The notes beneath the pieces are model-generated. The model worked only from the letters and a program-made list of their open reading frames with translations, was not told the origin of the DNA and did no database searches. This document shows, piece by piece, positions 24,177-36,552 of a stretch of 64,000 nucleotides of DNA. Position 1 is the stretch's first letter; each line of letters begins with the position of its first letter. The stretch spans positions 111,410,568-111,474,567 of the forward strand of contig CM077153.1 of assembly GCA_039583875.1 (NCBI GenBank). The letters run 5' to 3'. Made by a program: the position numbers and the translations under genes. Source of the stretch: Platanthera guangdongensis. Its lineage: Eukaryota; Streptophyta; Magnoliopsida; Asparagales; Orchidaceae.

Positions 24177-27031
24177 CTAAATGATACCTGAGTGGAATAA
24201 CTCGGGGTACTCATCCAACATATCTTGCTCTCGCTCCCAATAAAGCTTCTCACATCCACAATTGTCCCAACGGACTTTAACCATTCAGACCTCCTTGTTG
24301 CGGAGTCGTTTGACTACAACATCTTCAATACGTACTGGCTTGACCATTGTGGTCAACTCATAATCAACGGGTACTTGATTGTCCGCAATGATCTGCGAAG
24401 GCTCTTGCACTGCCTTACGCAACACCGACACGTGGAACACGTCATGCAGCCCACTCAATTCCACCGACAGCTTCAATCTATACGCCGCCTCGCCAACACG
24501 CTCCAGGATTTCAAATGGTCCAAGGTATCTCGGAATCAGCTTCTTCAAGCTTCGAACCCGCGATACACCCTTGAACAACTTGATTTTTAAGTACACCCAG
24601 TTGCCAACATCGAACTCCACATTCTTATGTTTGGTGTTATAGTACTTTGACTGCCTATCCTGAGCGATCTTCAACCTTTCTTGAATTGTCTGTATCACTG
24701 AAGTGGCATCTTCCACCGCTTGACGTTTATACAACTTCGATTCGCCTGCCTCCAACCAAGACAACGGCGTACGACACTTCCTCCCGTACAAGGCTTCAAA
24801 AGGCGCCATACCAATACTTGCCTGAAAACTGTTGTTATACGCGAACTCCACCATGTACAGGTGATCTTCCCACTGCTTTCCAAAATCTAGGGCGCACATG
24901 TGAAGCATGTCCTCCATAGTCTTGTAGACCCTCTCGGTCTGGCCATCCGTCTGTGGGTAAAAGGCTGTACTGAACTTTAGCTTAGTATCCAAAAGACTAT
25001 GCACCAACCTCCAGTCATTCGATATGAAGCGTCCATCTCGATCACTAACAAAACTGCGGGGCACACCGTGCAATCATACAATATTCTCCACATAGAGTTT
25101 GGCTAACTTTTCCACTGGATCTTCCTTCCTGACCGGGATAAAGTGTGACACCTTTGTCAACCTATTTACGACCACCCAAATGGCGTCGTTTCCCTTCTGC
25201 AACTTCGGCAAGCCATGCACAAAATCTATAGATATGTCATCAAATTTCCATTCTGGGATAGGAAGGGATTTCAAGAAACCTCCGGGTTTCTGGCATTCCG
25301 CCTTCACCAATGCACATGTACGACACTTGGCCACATAAAGTGCTACGTCTTTCTTCAAACCCCATCACCAGAATAATTTCTTCATGTCTCTATACATCAT
25401 TGTGCTTCCCGGGTGGATTGAGTACTTGGTATGATGAGCCTCATACATCAACTCCTCCCGAATATTATCCGCACTAGGAACGCATAGACGACCGTCCTTC
25501 CTTAGCAACCCATATTCAACTACAAACTAGGAATTTGACCCATCCAAAGATTCATCCATGATCTGCTTCATGCTGTTATCCCGAACCAAAGCCCGTCGAA
25601 CTCTATCCGCTAGGTTATAATGCACCTATGTCCAAAATATTTTCGCCTCAGTACTAGACTACTTGTCGACACAAGTTGTCTCCAAAGCCTCCAACTCATG
25701 GACCAATCTCTCGTCATGTACCGAAAACCAGTTGGCCTACGCCGGAGTCATGCGACTCAACGCATCCGCCACCGCATTTCCCTTCCCAGGCACATAATGA
25801 ATCTTGAAGGTGTAGTCCTCTAAGAACTCCATCCACCTTCGCTGCCTCATGTTCAGATTCTTTTGGTCTAACAGGTACTTCAAGATCTTTTGATCGGCGT
25901 AAATGTCGACCTTTACACTGTACAGGTAGTGCCTCCAATGCTTTAGAGCAAATATCACAGCCGCTAACTCTAAGTCGTGGACCGGATAATTCCTCTCATG
26001 AACCTTCAGTTGTCGTGAACCATAGTCTATCACTCTCCCATGCTGTAACAGAACACAGCCCAAACCATTATCCAAAGCATCACTATAGATCTCGAACCCT
26101 TCGGTTCCAACTGGCGAACATAAAATAGGCGCCGTGGTCAACCGCCTCTTCAACTCTTCAAAAGCCTGTTCGCACTCCAGCGACCACACAAACTTTTGAT
26201 CTTTCCTTGTCAACATCGTGAGTGGAAGTGCTATCCGTGAGAAGTTCTCTACGAAGCGCTTGTAGTAGCCAGCAAGCCCCAGAAAACTCCGGACCTCTGC
26301 CACTGTAGTCAAAGTAGGCCACTCTCGTATCGCCACCATCTTCGTCGGATCCACAGCTATCCCTTCTCCACTGACAACATGACCAATGAATGCTATCGAG
26401 GATTACCAGAATTCACACTTGGAGAACTTAGCATACACTGATCCCTTCTCAACATCTCCAACACCATATGTAGATGATTGTAACGGTCCTCCTCACATCG
26501 CGAGTACACCAGGATATCATCGATAAATACTATCACGAAACGATCCAGGTACTCTCTGAACATCCTGTTCGTCAGATCCATAAACATGGATGGCACATTC
26601 GTCAACCCAAACGGCATGACCGTGAACTCGTAATGCCCAAACCGCGTACTGAATGCTATCTTTGGGATGTCGCTCTCCCTTATCCTCAATTGGTAGTAAC
26701 CGGATTTCAGATCTAACTTCGAATATACCGTTGACCCAACCAACTGATCAAATAGATCGTCAATCCTGGGGATCGGATATTTGTTGCTTTCCGTAAGCTT
26801 GTTCAATTCCCGATAGTCATTGCAAAGCCGCAAGCTCTCATCTTTCTTCTTAACGAAAGGAACCGGTGCGCTCCAAGGCGACGAACTTGGACGCACATAT
26901 CCTTGCTCCAACAACTCTTGCAGTTGCACCTTTAACTCCGCCATCTCTTTTGGCTCTATACGATACGGAGAGCGTGACACCGGTTTGGCACTACACCAAA
27001 CCACCTTAACCACATGAGAGGGAGACATCAA
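24177..27031 (-). pseudogene. pol: Tekay copy A pol: RT, RNase H, integrase, chromodomain
   Basis: In gene order: RT (27031-26393) with FIDDILVYS intact near 26525; RNase H (26354-25737) with YSDA, DLELAA and YADQ; an HHCC module (near 25440-25310); integrase with SIDFVHG, SDRDG and TDGQTERV; a GPF block; and a C-terminal chromodomain (EDVVVKRLRNKEV, ELFHSGII) ending at a TAG near 24177. Lesions include a frameshift near 26438 shared with copy B, a TGA in the HHCC module shared with copy B, a TGA at 25074 and a TGA in the chromodomain near 24284. No protease is present upstream; RT starts abruptly after about 450 bp of noncoding DNA. Confidence 0.88.
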
Positions 27032-27481
27032 TGTCTTACATGACCCCTTTCACGCCCGCAAATGTCGTCTCATGACTAGCTCTCAATTGAGCCCCCTAGC
27101 AACTTCGATCAACGTATGCCTGCTGCTCTGAGAGCCTGAACATACTAAAGATCACGCTGAACTCTCCTAGCGGTATCAACAACGCTTGCAAACCAAACTA
27201 TTGACTCACAATCCAGACCTAAACGCAACAGATTCTATTTGCGTGCATTGAGTACCATAAGACAACAACATCTCCGAAACGTCTTTTGCCATCGAAAGAA
27301 GTATTCCGACGTGCAAAACAATTCCTTTGGGGAAGCTGAGACGCGAAGCCCCCTTTAACGAATGGTGCTCTCACCAAACAAACGAAAGTCAGGACAAATC
27401 TCAACACAAACAGTTCTAAACTAATATGCACAAGGACGACATGTGGTTACAGTTAACTGTTATAACTTTAAACCATACCTA
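27032..27481. other. Spacer where protease is expected, Tekay copy A
   Basis: About 450 bp between gag and RT with no protease motif on the - strand. The same spacer, of the same length and with few differences, occurs in copy B at 54548-54998, so the loss predates the duplication. Confidence 0.65.
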
Positions 27482-28405
27482 TCACCACGACAGCGTGCTT
27501 TCTGGCCACTTGCTGACCCAGCCTGTACACTTCAGAATTCCTCTCGGACATAAAGCGTCCGTTCCAACAGCTACGGGCAAAATGCCCCCACTTTTCCGCA
27601 GATATAGCAAGCTCCTGGGACTCGACTTGTGGTTGCCCCTAACGCACCAGACGAAGGGGCTGAGTTCGAAGTCTTCAGCTTCTTGTTCCAACTGCGGACA
27701 TCGGACTTTGAACTGTGGTTTCTTAGTACTAGAGTCCTCACCTGCTCCTGACATAGCTTCCTTAATCTTCTGAGCACCATCCCAACATTCTCGGGCAAAG
27801 TGCCCTTTCTTGCCATAAGTATGACAGTTGTAAGTAACCTTGCTAGTCGATGATCTAACCTTTTTCTTCAGCGTTCTGCGAGATGCACCCCTCATAGGAC
27901 TTGCAGAGTTCGATACCCTACTCACTGGTATCTGGTGTATTTTTCCCATTTCCACTTCCAAAGATTTGGCCGACTCTACCAAGGATCGGAATCCCATTAG
28001 TTTTGGTCCTAGAAGTAGAATTCGCAGTTCGTCACGCAGGCCACTATAGAATCTATCAACTATAGACCTCTCGTTCTCCAACTCAAAGCATGGGTAGCGG
28101 CTTATCAAAAGGAACGCCTGCAAATACTCATCAACTGAGTGCGTACCTTGCACCAAGCACATATTCAACGGCTGACCTAATGGCCTCCTATATTTCATTT
28201 TATCCAACACACCACCCGGCATTGAAGTCATCTCGGGGACAAAAGGTTGAACATTGCTTCCCTGTTGTGCAATAGTCATAGCGAGCACCATTTCAACGAT
28301 CCTTCTTATGGTTTCAAACGAAAGAGGGGTCTCAAGCGCGCCATTGGGTGCACTATAATCCTCAGAAACCAGATGTTCTGTCGGCTCTACGCCACTCCCG
28401 GTCAC
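27482..28405 (-). pseudogene. gag: Tekay copy A gag, shortened
   Basis: The frame starts MTGSGVEPTEHLVSEDYSA. A gag-domain remnant (VDEYLQAFLLISRYPC, then IVDRFYSGLRDELR) is followed by a basic segment and a zinc knuckle whose second Cys is Tyr (CHTYGKKGHFAREC). A small deletion after KPQFK shifts the frame, so the second knuckle present in copy B is lost. The N-terminal half is shorter than usual for Tekay Gag, with the region before VQGTHSVDEY apparently deleted in both copies. Confidence 0.8.
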
Positions 28406-28629
28406 CTATAGTCGTACAAAACACCAATAAGTGACCAAACAAAATTGCAAAAAACAATTATAGGAATGCGCAGGTTCCTAAAACACGAGTTTTTTTCATT
28501 CCTAAGTGGATATTCATGGGTTCTTTTTAATGTTATAACGATGACGCACACATGTGCACACCACCCCTTAAAAGAATTCGCCAACGAATTAATTTAAGCC
28601 TGACCGTAACCAGAAGTCTGGTACTAAAT

Positions 28630-30606
28630 TGTAACACCCCCATCTGTCACATGGCATATAACAGAAAGTCCAGCTGGAACCCGACGTCATATACCACAGA
28701 CAGTCGGAAGGATTACCAAATGAATACTCAAACTATCCAATTAAGACTACTCGTCTTACACAGAGCATTCTAGCGGAAGTTTTTAAAAGTTGAAAGAACC
28801 CAAAACTTGAATCCAATAAATATGAATGTCCACAACTACAAAATAGGATTGACACCCAAGAACACTGAGAAGGTACATGGCCTTATGTCCTTACAATAAT
28901 TCACTTAATAAATAGTGTTTTCCATACATCGGCTCGCAGGCCAGCCACACATGACAAAAGTAAAGTGCAACTATTCTTTATGGCCTTCTAGGGCCAGCAC
29001 AACAACATGGGCTCCGGCCCGCTATATGGTACTTGGCTCCGTAGCACCTGCAAGCACAATTCCACTGCACGGTGTCAAACAAAGCAACGGTCAGCTAAAA
29101 GCTGACCAAATTATAACGACCCCGCCCCTTACTCGGGACGGCGGTGCTCTTTCCCTGCATAACATTAGCCCAATAAAATAATAAAGCGTGACTATACTAC
29201 GCCACAGGTGTAGGCTCGCACGGCCAAACACCTCGTGCACTCATGGCACATTAACGGTGAGTCCTGACATATCAGTGTCTCCACCACCATCCCAAAGATG
29301 GCAACCAAGTGAGCATTTAGCCTTTCTGACCACCATCTAAAGCTCCCGACTATGCCAACGGCCAGTCCCCGTCTTCAGGTCTCTCGCACCGAACCACATA
29401 GCATAGGTCTGATTCCACTTGCCCGTTGCTCACGCCGCCTAGTCAATTTAAGTCCTACGCGCGGGCCAAGCTTCTCTCGGATCCCAAAATTTTCCAAACA
29501 ATCTCATAACCCAGTTATGATCAAGGCTGGTTCTCAGACCGCCAAGTTAGCAGAACACGTTTCTGCTCAGTTTTCCGGGTGCGCCTTGAAGCTAACCTCC
29601 AAGGATCCCTGCTGTAATCTACTGCGTAGAAACCCGAAAAACCCAAAGCACAGAGTATTCTCTGGCAAAACATAACAAATGCAACATCACCGATCCAGAC
29701 AATACATGTCCGGGTAGGCTTCACACACAATGCCTATGCCCGTACTTACGATTCCGGACTCTATATGCAACACAAGGGGGACTATTCACATCAACCCCAA
29801 GGAATACTAGGCACTCACCGCACACTCGCGGGAACGGGGTTCCCTATGCAGAAAGAAAGAGCTTCACATGCTCATGTTGAGAATCGTTACCCTTGTAGTC
29901 CGTTTTGGCGCCATGGAAAAACTACGCGGACGGAACTCTTCGCAACGAACTTTCCTCCACGGATCCGCCCTTAGATTTCGAAACGGTGCTCCGATGCTCC
30001 GCCGGTGGCCGGAAACCTCCTTCTTCTTCCTCTTCTCTCTAACACCTTGGAAAGAGAAAGGCTTGGAGAGAAATGAGGGATTAACTCCCCTATTCTCGGC
30101 CTTAACAGAGCAGGAAATCATCTGGGTCGTTGGATCTTAATTAAATAAAATGAACGGCTCAGATCTGCACAAAATTTCCCAGACCTGGGCCGAACACGGC
30201 TTGGCACACGGCCGTGTCCCAGGTCGTGTGCCTCGCTCCAGGCACGATCGTCGAACTCAGAACCGACATAAGGGCTCAGACACGCCCGTGTCCAACCTGA
30301 CACGCCCGTGTCAGGTCCCTCGACACGACCGTGTCCAGGGGCGTGCCACGCATAACCGCCATGCCAACTGACACGACCCAACTGCACACGGGTACTGACA
30401 CGGGTAGGCACACACCTGTGTCACATGACACGCCCGTGTCATCTTGTCGTGTTCCTGGCCGTGTCCTTCTCGGGATGAAAACAACCAAAAAAACACCAAC
30501 CAGACACGGCCTTGGACACGCCCGTGTCCTAGGCCGTGTACCCCTATACAGGCACCAAAAATCCCTTTTTCGCGACCGACTCAAATACAATTTTCGGGGC
30601 GTTACA
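28630..30606 (-). repeat. Tekay LTR 2, shared by copies A and B
   Basis: It acts as 5' LTR of copy A and 3' LTR of copy B. On the left is a mutated primer-binding site (TAGTACCAGA on the - strand, compared with TGGTATCAGA beside LTR 3). On the right is an intact polypurine tract (AGTGGGGGAGAT on -). No host TSD flanks it. A palindrome array lies at 30193-30540. Confidence 0.92.
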
Positions 30607-30659
30607 AATCTCCCCCACTTAAGGAATTTCGTCCCGAAATTAAGTAAAGGTACACAAAT

Positions 30660-31346
30660 CTAAATGATACCTGAGTGGAATAACTCGGGGTACTCCTCCA
30701 ACATAGCTTGCTCTCGCTCCCAAGAAAGCTCCTCACGTCTGCAATTGTCCCAACGGACTTTAACCATTCGGACCTCCTTGTTGCAGAGTCGTTTGACTAC
30801 AACATCTTCAATACGTACTGGCTTGACCCTTGTGGTCAACTCATAATCAACGGGTACTTGATTGTCCGCAATGATCTGCGAAGGCTCTTGTACTGCCTTA
30901 CGCAACACCGACACGTGGAACACGTCATGCAGCCCACTCAATTCCACCGACAGCTTCAATCTATATGCCGCCTCGCAAACACGCTCCAGGATTTCAAATG
31001 GTCCAAGTTATCTCGGACTCAACTTCTTCAAGCGTCGAACCCGCGATACACCCTTGAACGGCTTGATTTTTAAGTACACCCAGTTGCCAACATCGAACTC
31101 CAAATCCCTATGTTTGGCGTTATAGTACTTTGACTGCCTATCCTGAGCGATCTTCAACCTTTCTTGAATTGTCCGTATCACTGAAGTGGCATCTTCCACA
31201 GCTTGACGTTTATACAACTTCGATTCGCCTGCCTCCAACCAAGACAACGGCGTACGACACTACCTCCCGTACAAGGATTCGAAAGGCGCCATACCAATAC
31301 TTGCCTGAAAACTATTGTTATACGTGAACTCCACCATGTACAAGTG
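30660..31346 (-). pseudogene. pol: Tekay copy B pol, C-terminal part (integrase end and chromodomain)
   Basis: The 3' piece of copy B pol, cut from the rest by the copia insertion. It holds the integrase C-terminal domain, the GPF block and a complete chromodomain (VRIEDVVVKRL, MVKVRWDN, LSWEREQAMLEEYPELF). The chromodomain is uninterrupted here, unlike in copy A. Stops occur near 31260 and 31010. The upstream part resumes at 52391 after the repeated ATCTT. Confidence 0.88.
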
Positions 31347-31351
31347 ATCTT

Positions 31352-32947
31352 TGTTGGAACCCCCTATTACTAATTTGGGTCAGGATCACTATGTCTTTAG
31401 GAAACCTGTTTTTGACCTCATTGTATAGATCTAAAGGTCAATCAGAATTGAGTGTAAGGGTTAGTAGTTAGGTTTGGAAGCTGCCCTCAAGACCAAGGTT
31501 TTTCAGTTTGGAGACTAAGTCATTTCGTCGAGCTCAATACGACGAATCGTCGAACTCCAATCGACGATCATTGAGCTCACTTCGACGGATCGTCGAACTC
31601 CATTCGACGATCGCTGAGCTCAACTTCAACAAATCGTCGAACTCCATTCGACGATCTTCGAGCTCAGTTCGACGATCTTGACTCCAGTTTGATTCTCAAA
31701 CTCTGAGCTCAGTCGACGACAGTTGAGCTCAGATCGACGAACTCTGTTTCTGTATAAGTCCAAATCGCTGAGCTCAGTTCGACGATAGTAGAGCTCAGTT
31801 CGACGTTTTTCTGAAGAGTTCAACGAATTTCAAGATTCAAATTCAGAAGTTATTCTCAGCAATTAATTCAGAAAATTTTGTAGCCGTTTTCATTTATTTT
31901 GGAGCAAGTTTCAAGGAATTATCAAAGAATGTTTCACTGGACTTTCCCCTAGAACACAAAAGCAATTAAGGAAGTCATTTATGACAGGCCAACGGCTATC
32001 TTGATAGTGGATCATTTCTATTCAGAGAAAAAGGAATAAAAGAGAATTTTTTAATTCTAGGCACAAAAAAAAAGAAGAACAAGAGAGAGACACACATTCT
32101 GCAACATTCATTCTCTACAAATCTTCTTCTGCAACAACTCTCACAACCACAACCAATAAGAGAAAGAAAAAGAGTTGTAGACATTCTCTCTCTCAAGATT
32201 CATACAAGAACACCATCACTAAAAGAGATCAACCATCTGAAATCCTCAGATCTCTTTTGATTCAAGTGTTCAAGGTCATTATTATTCAAGACTCCAGACA
32301 TCTCACATTTCAGCTGTTGCTGAAATCATCATTTGCTGGAGATCAATTTCTGAAGGCCTATCACCCTACTGCAAAGCTTCATTTCCTGAACAACTACAGA
32401 TCTCAGGGGGAGCTTTGACAACATCACTGAATCCACATAGTTTTCTCAGCTGCTTTGATAAATAGAAGACTTCCATCACTCTCTCATCCCACCTCTGTAA
32501 AGGGTTTTTCAAACTCCCTTCAAAAGTTTGTGTGTGGTTTTTGAGCACCTTATCAAAAGCTCATTGGTGGCAAGACACCTGATCAAAAAATCTGGTTTGG
32601 TTTTTGAGCACCTTATCAAAAGCTCATTGGTGCCCAGGACACCTGATCAAATCATCCTACAGTGGATTCCTATCTAGGGTGGTAGAAGAGTGGATGTACC
32701 CAGGTTGATTGGGGAACCACTGTAGCTCCTTGTGTCTTCTAGTTGCTTGTCTTTATTTTTGTTTCTGGCTATGATTGTTTTGTGACTAGGTTGCTCTGTG
32801 ATTAGATAGTTTCTGTGATTAGATTTTCTATTTGCTTCCCTGTTCACATTTATAATACAACAACTGTTGTAAAAGTTTTTTTAAGCACCATACTCTATTC
32901 CCCCCCCCCCCCCCTTTAGAGTATATTAGATCTAACTCGCACTTTCA
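31352..32947 (+). repeat. 5' LTR of the copia element
   Basis: TGTTGGAACC...CTTTCA. U3 carries a hairpin array at 31525-31808. A TATA-like box at 31751 reads TGTATAAG (TATATAAG in the 3' LTR). A run of about 18 C near 32899 is only about 9 C in the 3' LTR. Confidence 0.93.
31525..31808. repeat. TCGTCGAAC/GTTCGACGA hairpin array in the copia 5' LTR
   Basis: About ten alternating copies of TCGTCGAACTC and GAGCTCAGTTCGACGA, forming inverted pairs with 8-10 bp stems. The same array occupies 50965-51247 in the 3' LTR. Confidence 0.9.
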
Positions 32948-32949
32948 AT

Positions 32950-32961
32950 TGGTATCAGAGC
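32950..32961 (+). other. Primer-binding site, tRNA-Met type
   Basis: TGGTATCAGAGC starts two bases after the LTR end and matches the complement of the 3' end of plant initiator tRNA-Met, the usual primer for Ty1/copia minus-strand DNA. Confidence 0.92.
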
Positions 32962-33078
32962 GAGGTTGGTTAAATATAGCACATCTCAGTGGTTGCATAG
33001 GCTAACACCTGAACCCAAAGATCCCTAGTTAGATCTGCTTGTTTTGATTTTATTATTAGAATCATTTCTTCACAAATC

Positions 33079-35090
33079 ATGACCCAAAACAAAGATTATG
33101 CTAGCACCAGACCTCCAGTGTGCAATCTATCCAAGTTTGCACTTTGGAAAGCAAGAATTAGACTATACATAAATTCTATTGATGAGGACATTTTTAATTC
33201 TGTTTTAACAGTTTGCCCAAGACCTCCAGAGAACACAAGCACAAATGCTGTTCCACCTCCATCAGGAACAGATGCTGATATCAAGAAGTGGAAAGTAGCA
33301 GATGCAAAGGCTATGAATATCTTAGCCCAGACTATGTCTGATGACATTTTCCAAAAGGTGGCTGAATGTAATTCAGCAAAGGAAATCTGGGGTAAGCTCT
33401 CTGAAATAGTCTCAGGATCAGCTGATGAAAGAAAGGACAGGAGATCTCACCTCATATCCCAATATGAGAATTTCAAGAAAGGAGAAGCTGAGTTAGTAGC
33501 TGAAATGTACAATAGACTCAGTCTGATAGTCAATGAACTGAAGACTTTGGATAAGGAGATCTCATTAACTGAGTTTAATGACAAAATCCTAATGTGCTTC
33601 CCAAGCACTTGGGACTCAAGGATCTGGCCAATCAAGGATGCCAGAAGTCTGAATGAGATTACAACAGAAGCTCTTTTGGGCAATCCCAAGACTTATGAGC
33701 TGCTCATTAAGAACAGAGAAGAAGAGCAGAAGGCTGCCTCACCAGCCACAAGAAAAGAAAAGACAATAGCTTTCAAAGCAACTGAAGATCAGCCTGAAGA
33801 TAAAGTCACAGGCAATGATGAGCTGCTAGTCTACTGGCTAAAAGATTCTACAAGATGGCCAGGAAGGACTTCAGGAAGAGATCATACAAAGAGCATGACA
33901 AGCCAAGGTATGATAGATCAAATAATAAAGAAATTGTTTACTTTGGTTGCAGGAAACCAGGGCACATTGTACCTGACTGTCCAGAGAACAAAAACAAGGA
34001 CAGAAAGGATAAGAGAGAAAGAAGAAAAGATAAGGACTTCAAGAAGAATGGCAATGGCAAACCCTCCTCCAGCAAGAACAAACACACAAGGAAGGGATTT
34101 GTTGCTGAATCTTGGAGTGAGACTGAAGAGGAATCAGAAGCTTCATCCAGCTCAAGTGATGATGAAGATGATGCTGAAGAGGAGTTCTGCATGATGACAA
34201 TCAATGCCTCTCAACACAATTCAGATGCAGAAGAGTTAGAGTCAGACTCAGAGACTCAACTTAAAGAGGACCAGGTAATTAGTTCTTTTGATTTCAATTC
34301 TGAGGACTTTAAGTATGAATTTAAAGCATTGTGCTTAGACTTATTAAAATATGAGAAGGAAATTATCTCTCTCAAAAATCAATTGTCTGAACACAGTTCC
34401 TTAAAATCAGAAAACCTCAAACTATCTGAGGAGTTGGAGTGTTGTAGGGAGCAGATAGCTTCACTGAAAAGTGAGCTATCAGAGGCTAAAAAGCTTGAAG
34501 AATCCCTCAATGGGAGAAGTATCAAGCTAATGGACATCACAAGTACAGTGAACTCTAGACTCAATAGTACACTGGGCTTGGGTGCTTCATCCGGCCAACC
34601 TATAGTTCTAATAACCCCAATTAAGTTTATTTCTGATAAAGCGAAGGGAGTTGTAGAGGTAGATAGGAAAAATTCTGATCTGCCTAAGAAAACCAAGTTC
34701 CAGCAGAAATCGTCGAACGGAGCTCGACAATCGCCGAATGCAGATCGACGATCTCAGGCAAAATCGTCGAACTCAGGTCGACGATCTCTAATTCCTAAAC
34801 TCTGCCACAGTCGACCGTCGAACGGAGCTCGACGATCTGACCCAAGATCGTCGAACGCGGCTCAACGATCGTTTAACAGAGATCAGAGCTTTGGAAAATC
34901 TTTCAAGGGCAAATCAAAATCCAATCCTTGGGGTCCTTCATCTCAAAGCTTTAACCCTTATACTGAATGGATAATACCTCCAAGCAGATATCATCCTGAA
35001 GGTTATAAGATTCAACCAGGGATGTCATTTATCTCTGAATTTAAAGGTTATCAACCTAGGCCCAAGGTAAACTGGGTCAAAAACAAGTGA
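33079..35090 (+). pseudogene. gag: Sirevirus-type gag
   Basis: Starts ATGACC after a 130-bp leader. The copia gag domain covers 33079 to about 33700 (FALWKARIRLYI, IWGKLSEI, LLIKNREE). A frameshift near 33830 moves the rest to another frame, open from about 33840 to 35090. The zinc knuckle near 33950 reads YFGCRKPGHIVPDC, with Tyr in place of the first Cys, so zinc binding is probably lost. An acidic Glu/Ser-rich stretch and a coiled coil (about 34300-34530) follow. Five hairpin-encoded repeats of the type SNGARRS lie at 34710-34871, and then a basic C-terminus. The large coiled-coil Gag fits Sireviruses. Confidence 0.88.
34710..34871 (+). repeat. Five TCGTCGAAC hairpins inside the gag frame
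   Basis: Five inverted repeats of about 23 nt, the best being GATCGTCGA / TCGACGATC types, separated by short linkers. The encoded octamer-like peptides (for example PSNGARRS, SSNSGRRS) repeat with them. The same motif fills the LTRs and the pol/env spacer. Confidence 0.85.
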
Positions 35091-35136
35091 ATTATTTTAT
35101 GTGCAGGTGAAGACCTATCCAACATCAAACCAACAA

Positions 35137-36552
35137 TAGTATTTGGATAGTGGGTGCTCTAAGCACATGACAGGAAATAGGGACAACCTCACATCCTTTA
35201 AAGCCAAGCTTAGACCCAAAGTCATATTTGGTGATTCAAACATTGGACTGACAAAAGGATATGGTGTAGTTCGAATTGACACAGTCACATTCAAGAAGGT
35301 AGCCTATGTGGAAGGACTGAAGAACAACTTGATTAGTATCAGTCAGTTATGTGATGAAGGCTACCAGGTGACTTTCAGCAAAGCCTTATGGAAGATCAAG
35401 TCAGAGGACAACACAACTGTGTTGACAGGTAAAAGGAAAGGTAACATCTATTTAGTAGATTTTCTTTGTACAGAAGTAGATATTTGTCTGTTTAATTCTG
35501 TTAGTAGACGTAATGTTCTATGGCATATGAGACTAGGGCATATAAACCTTAGAACCATTGCTAGGCTATCCAAGGACAACCTTGTTAGAGGACTACCTTC
35601 TATCCCCTACAAGAAGGAAGGACTCTGTAGGGCTTGTCAGTTAGGCAAGCAAACTAAAAATAGTTTCAATCACTTAATAAGAGTGATTCACCTAGGATTT
35701 TGTATCTGTTACACATGGATCTGTTTGTACCCATTACAGTACAAAGCTTAGGAGGGAAATCTCATACTTTAGTAGTTGTAGATGACTTCTCAAGATTCAC
35801 ATGGGTGTTCTTTCTGAGGAAGAAGTCTGATAACTTTAAGTGTTTGACAGAGTTTCTCAAATGCATACAGATTGAGTTCAATACTCACATTGCCCTGATC
35901 AGAAGTGATCATGGGACAGAGTTTGATTCTCTTCTTATGCAAGAGTTCTGTCAGAGTGAAGGAATCAGGCACACTTTCTTAGCTCCTAGAACTCCTCAAC
36001 AAAATGGGGTAGCTGAAAGGAAAAATAGAACCCTTATTGAATATGCCACTACATTGTTGTCAGATGCTCACCTTCCTCTATCCTTTTGGGCAGAGGCAGT
36101 GAACACCTCAAACAGTGTGCTGAACAGAAGTTTAATACATAAACTAAAGGGCAAGACTCCCTATGAATTACTCAAAGGGAAGAAACCTAAAGTAGATTAT
36201 TTTAGAATTTTTGGTTGTATTTGTTATATACATAATAATGAAAAGAAGTATTTAGCAAAATTTCAAGATAAAGCTGATGAAGGAGTGTTTCTGGGATACT
36301 CCATGATTAGTAAGGCTTATAGGGTATATAATAAATCATCTATTACAATTGAAGAATCTGTTCACATATCTTTTGATGAAACTAACATGTCTTTCAAGGA
36401 GAAGAACTCTTCTACCATAGAACATTTGCAGGTACATTCTCTTGCTGAAGACTTGGACAAATTATAAATTACTCAAAAGGATGAAAGCAGTGAAGATGAA
36501 GAAGACAATCAACACCTTGAAGAGAAACTTCTTGAAGAGCCAGTTGTTGTAC
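35137..36552 (+). pseudogene. pol: Copia protease and integrase
   Basis: The protease motif DSGCSKHMTG is at 35146. The pre-integrase domain HMRLGHINLRT with CRACQLGKQ gives the HHCC finger. A frameshift near 35695 separates it from the integrase core. The core is open from about 35700 to 36467 with catalytic D, D and E at 35718, 35907 and 36015 (35 residues between the last two). Conserved TPQQNGVAERKNRTLIE and LLKGKKP follow. A TAA ends the frame near 36465, but the acidic linker continues in the same frame to the nested insertion and resumes in frame at 45380. Confidence 0.9.

Noticed and set aside
23247..24180. Open frames inside Tekay LTRs, repeated in all three copies
   Set aside because: Repetition follows the LTRs; no start context or domain, and the frames run through palindrome arrays.
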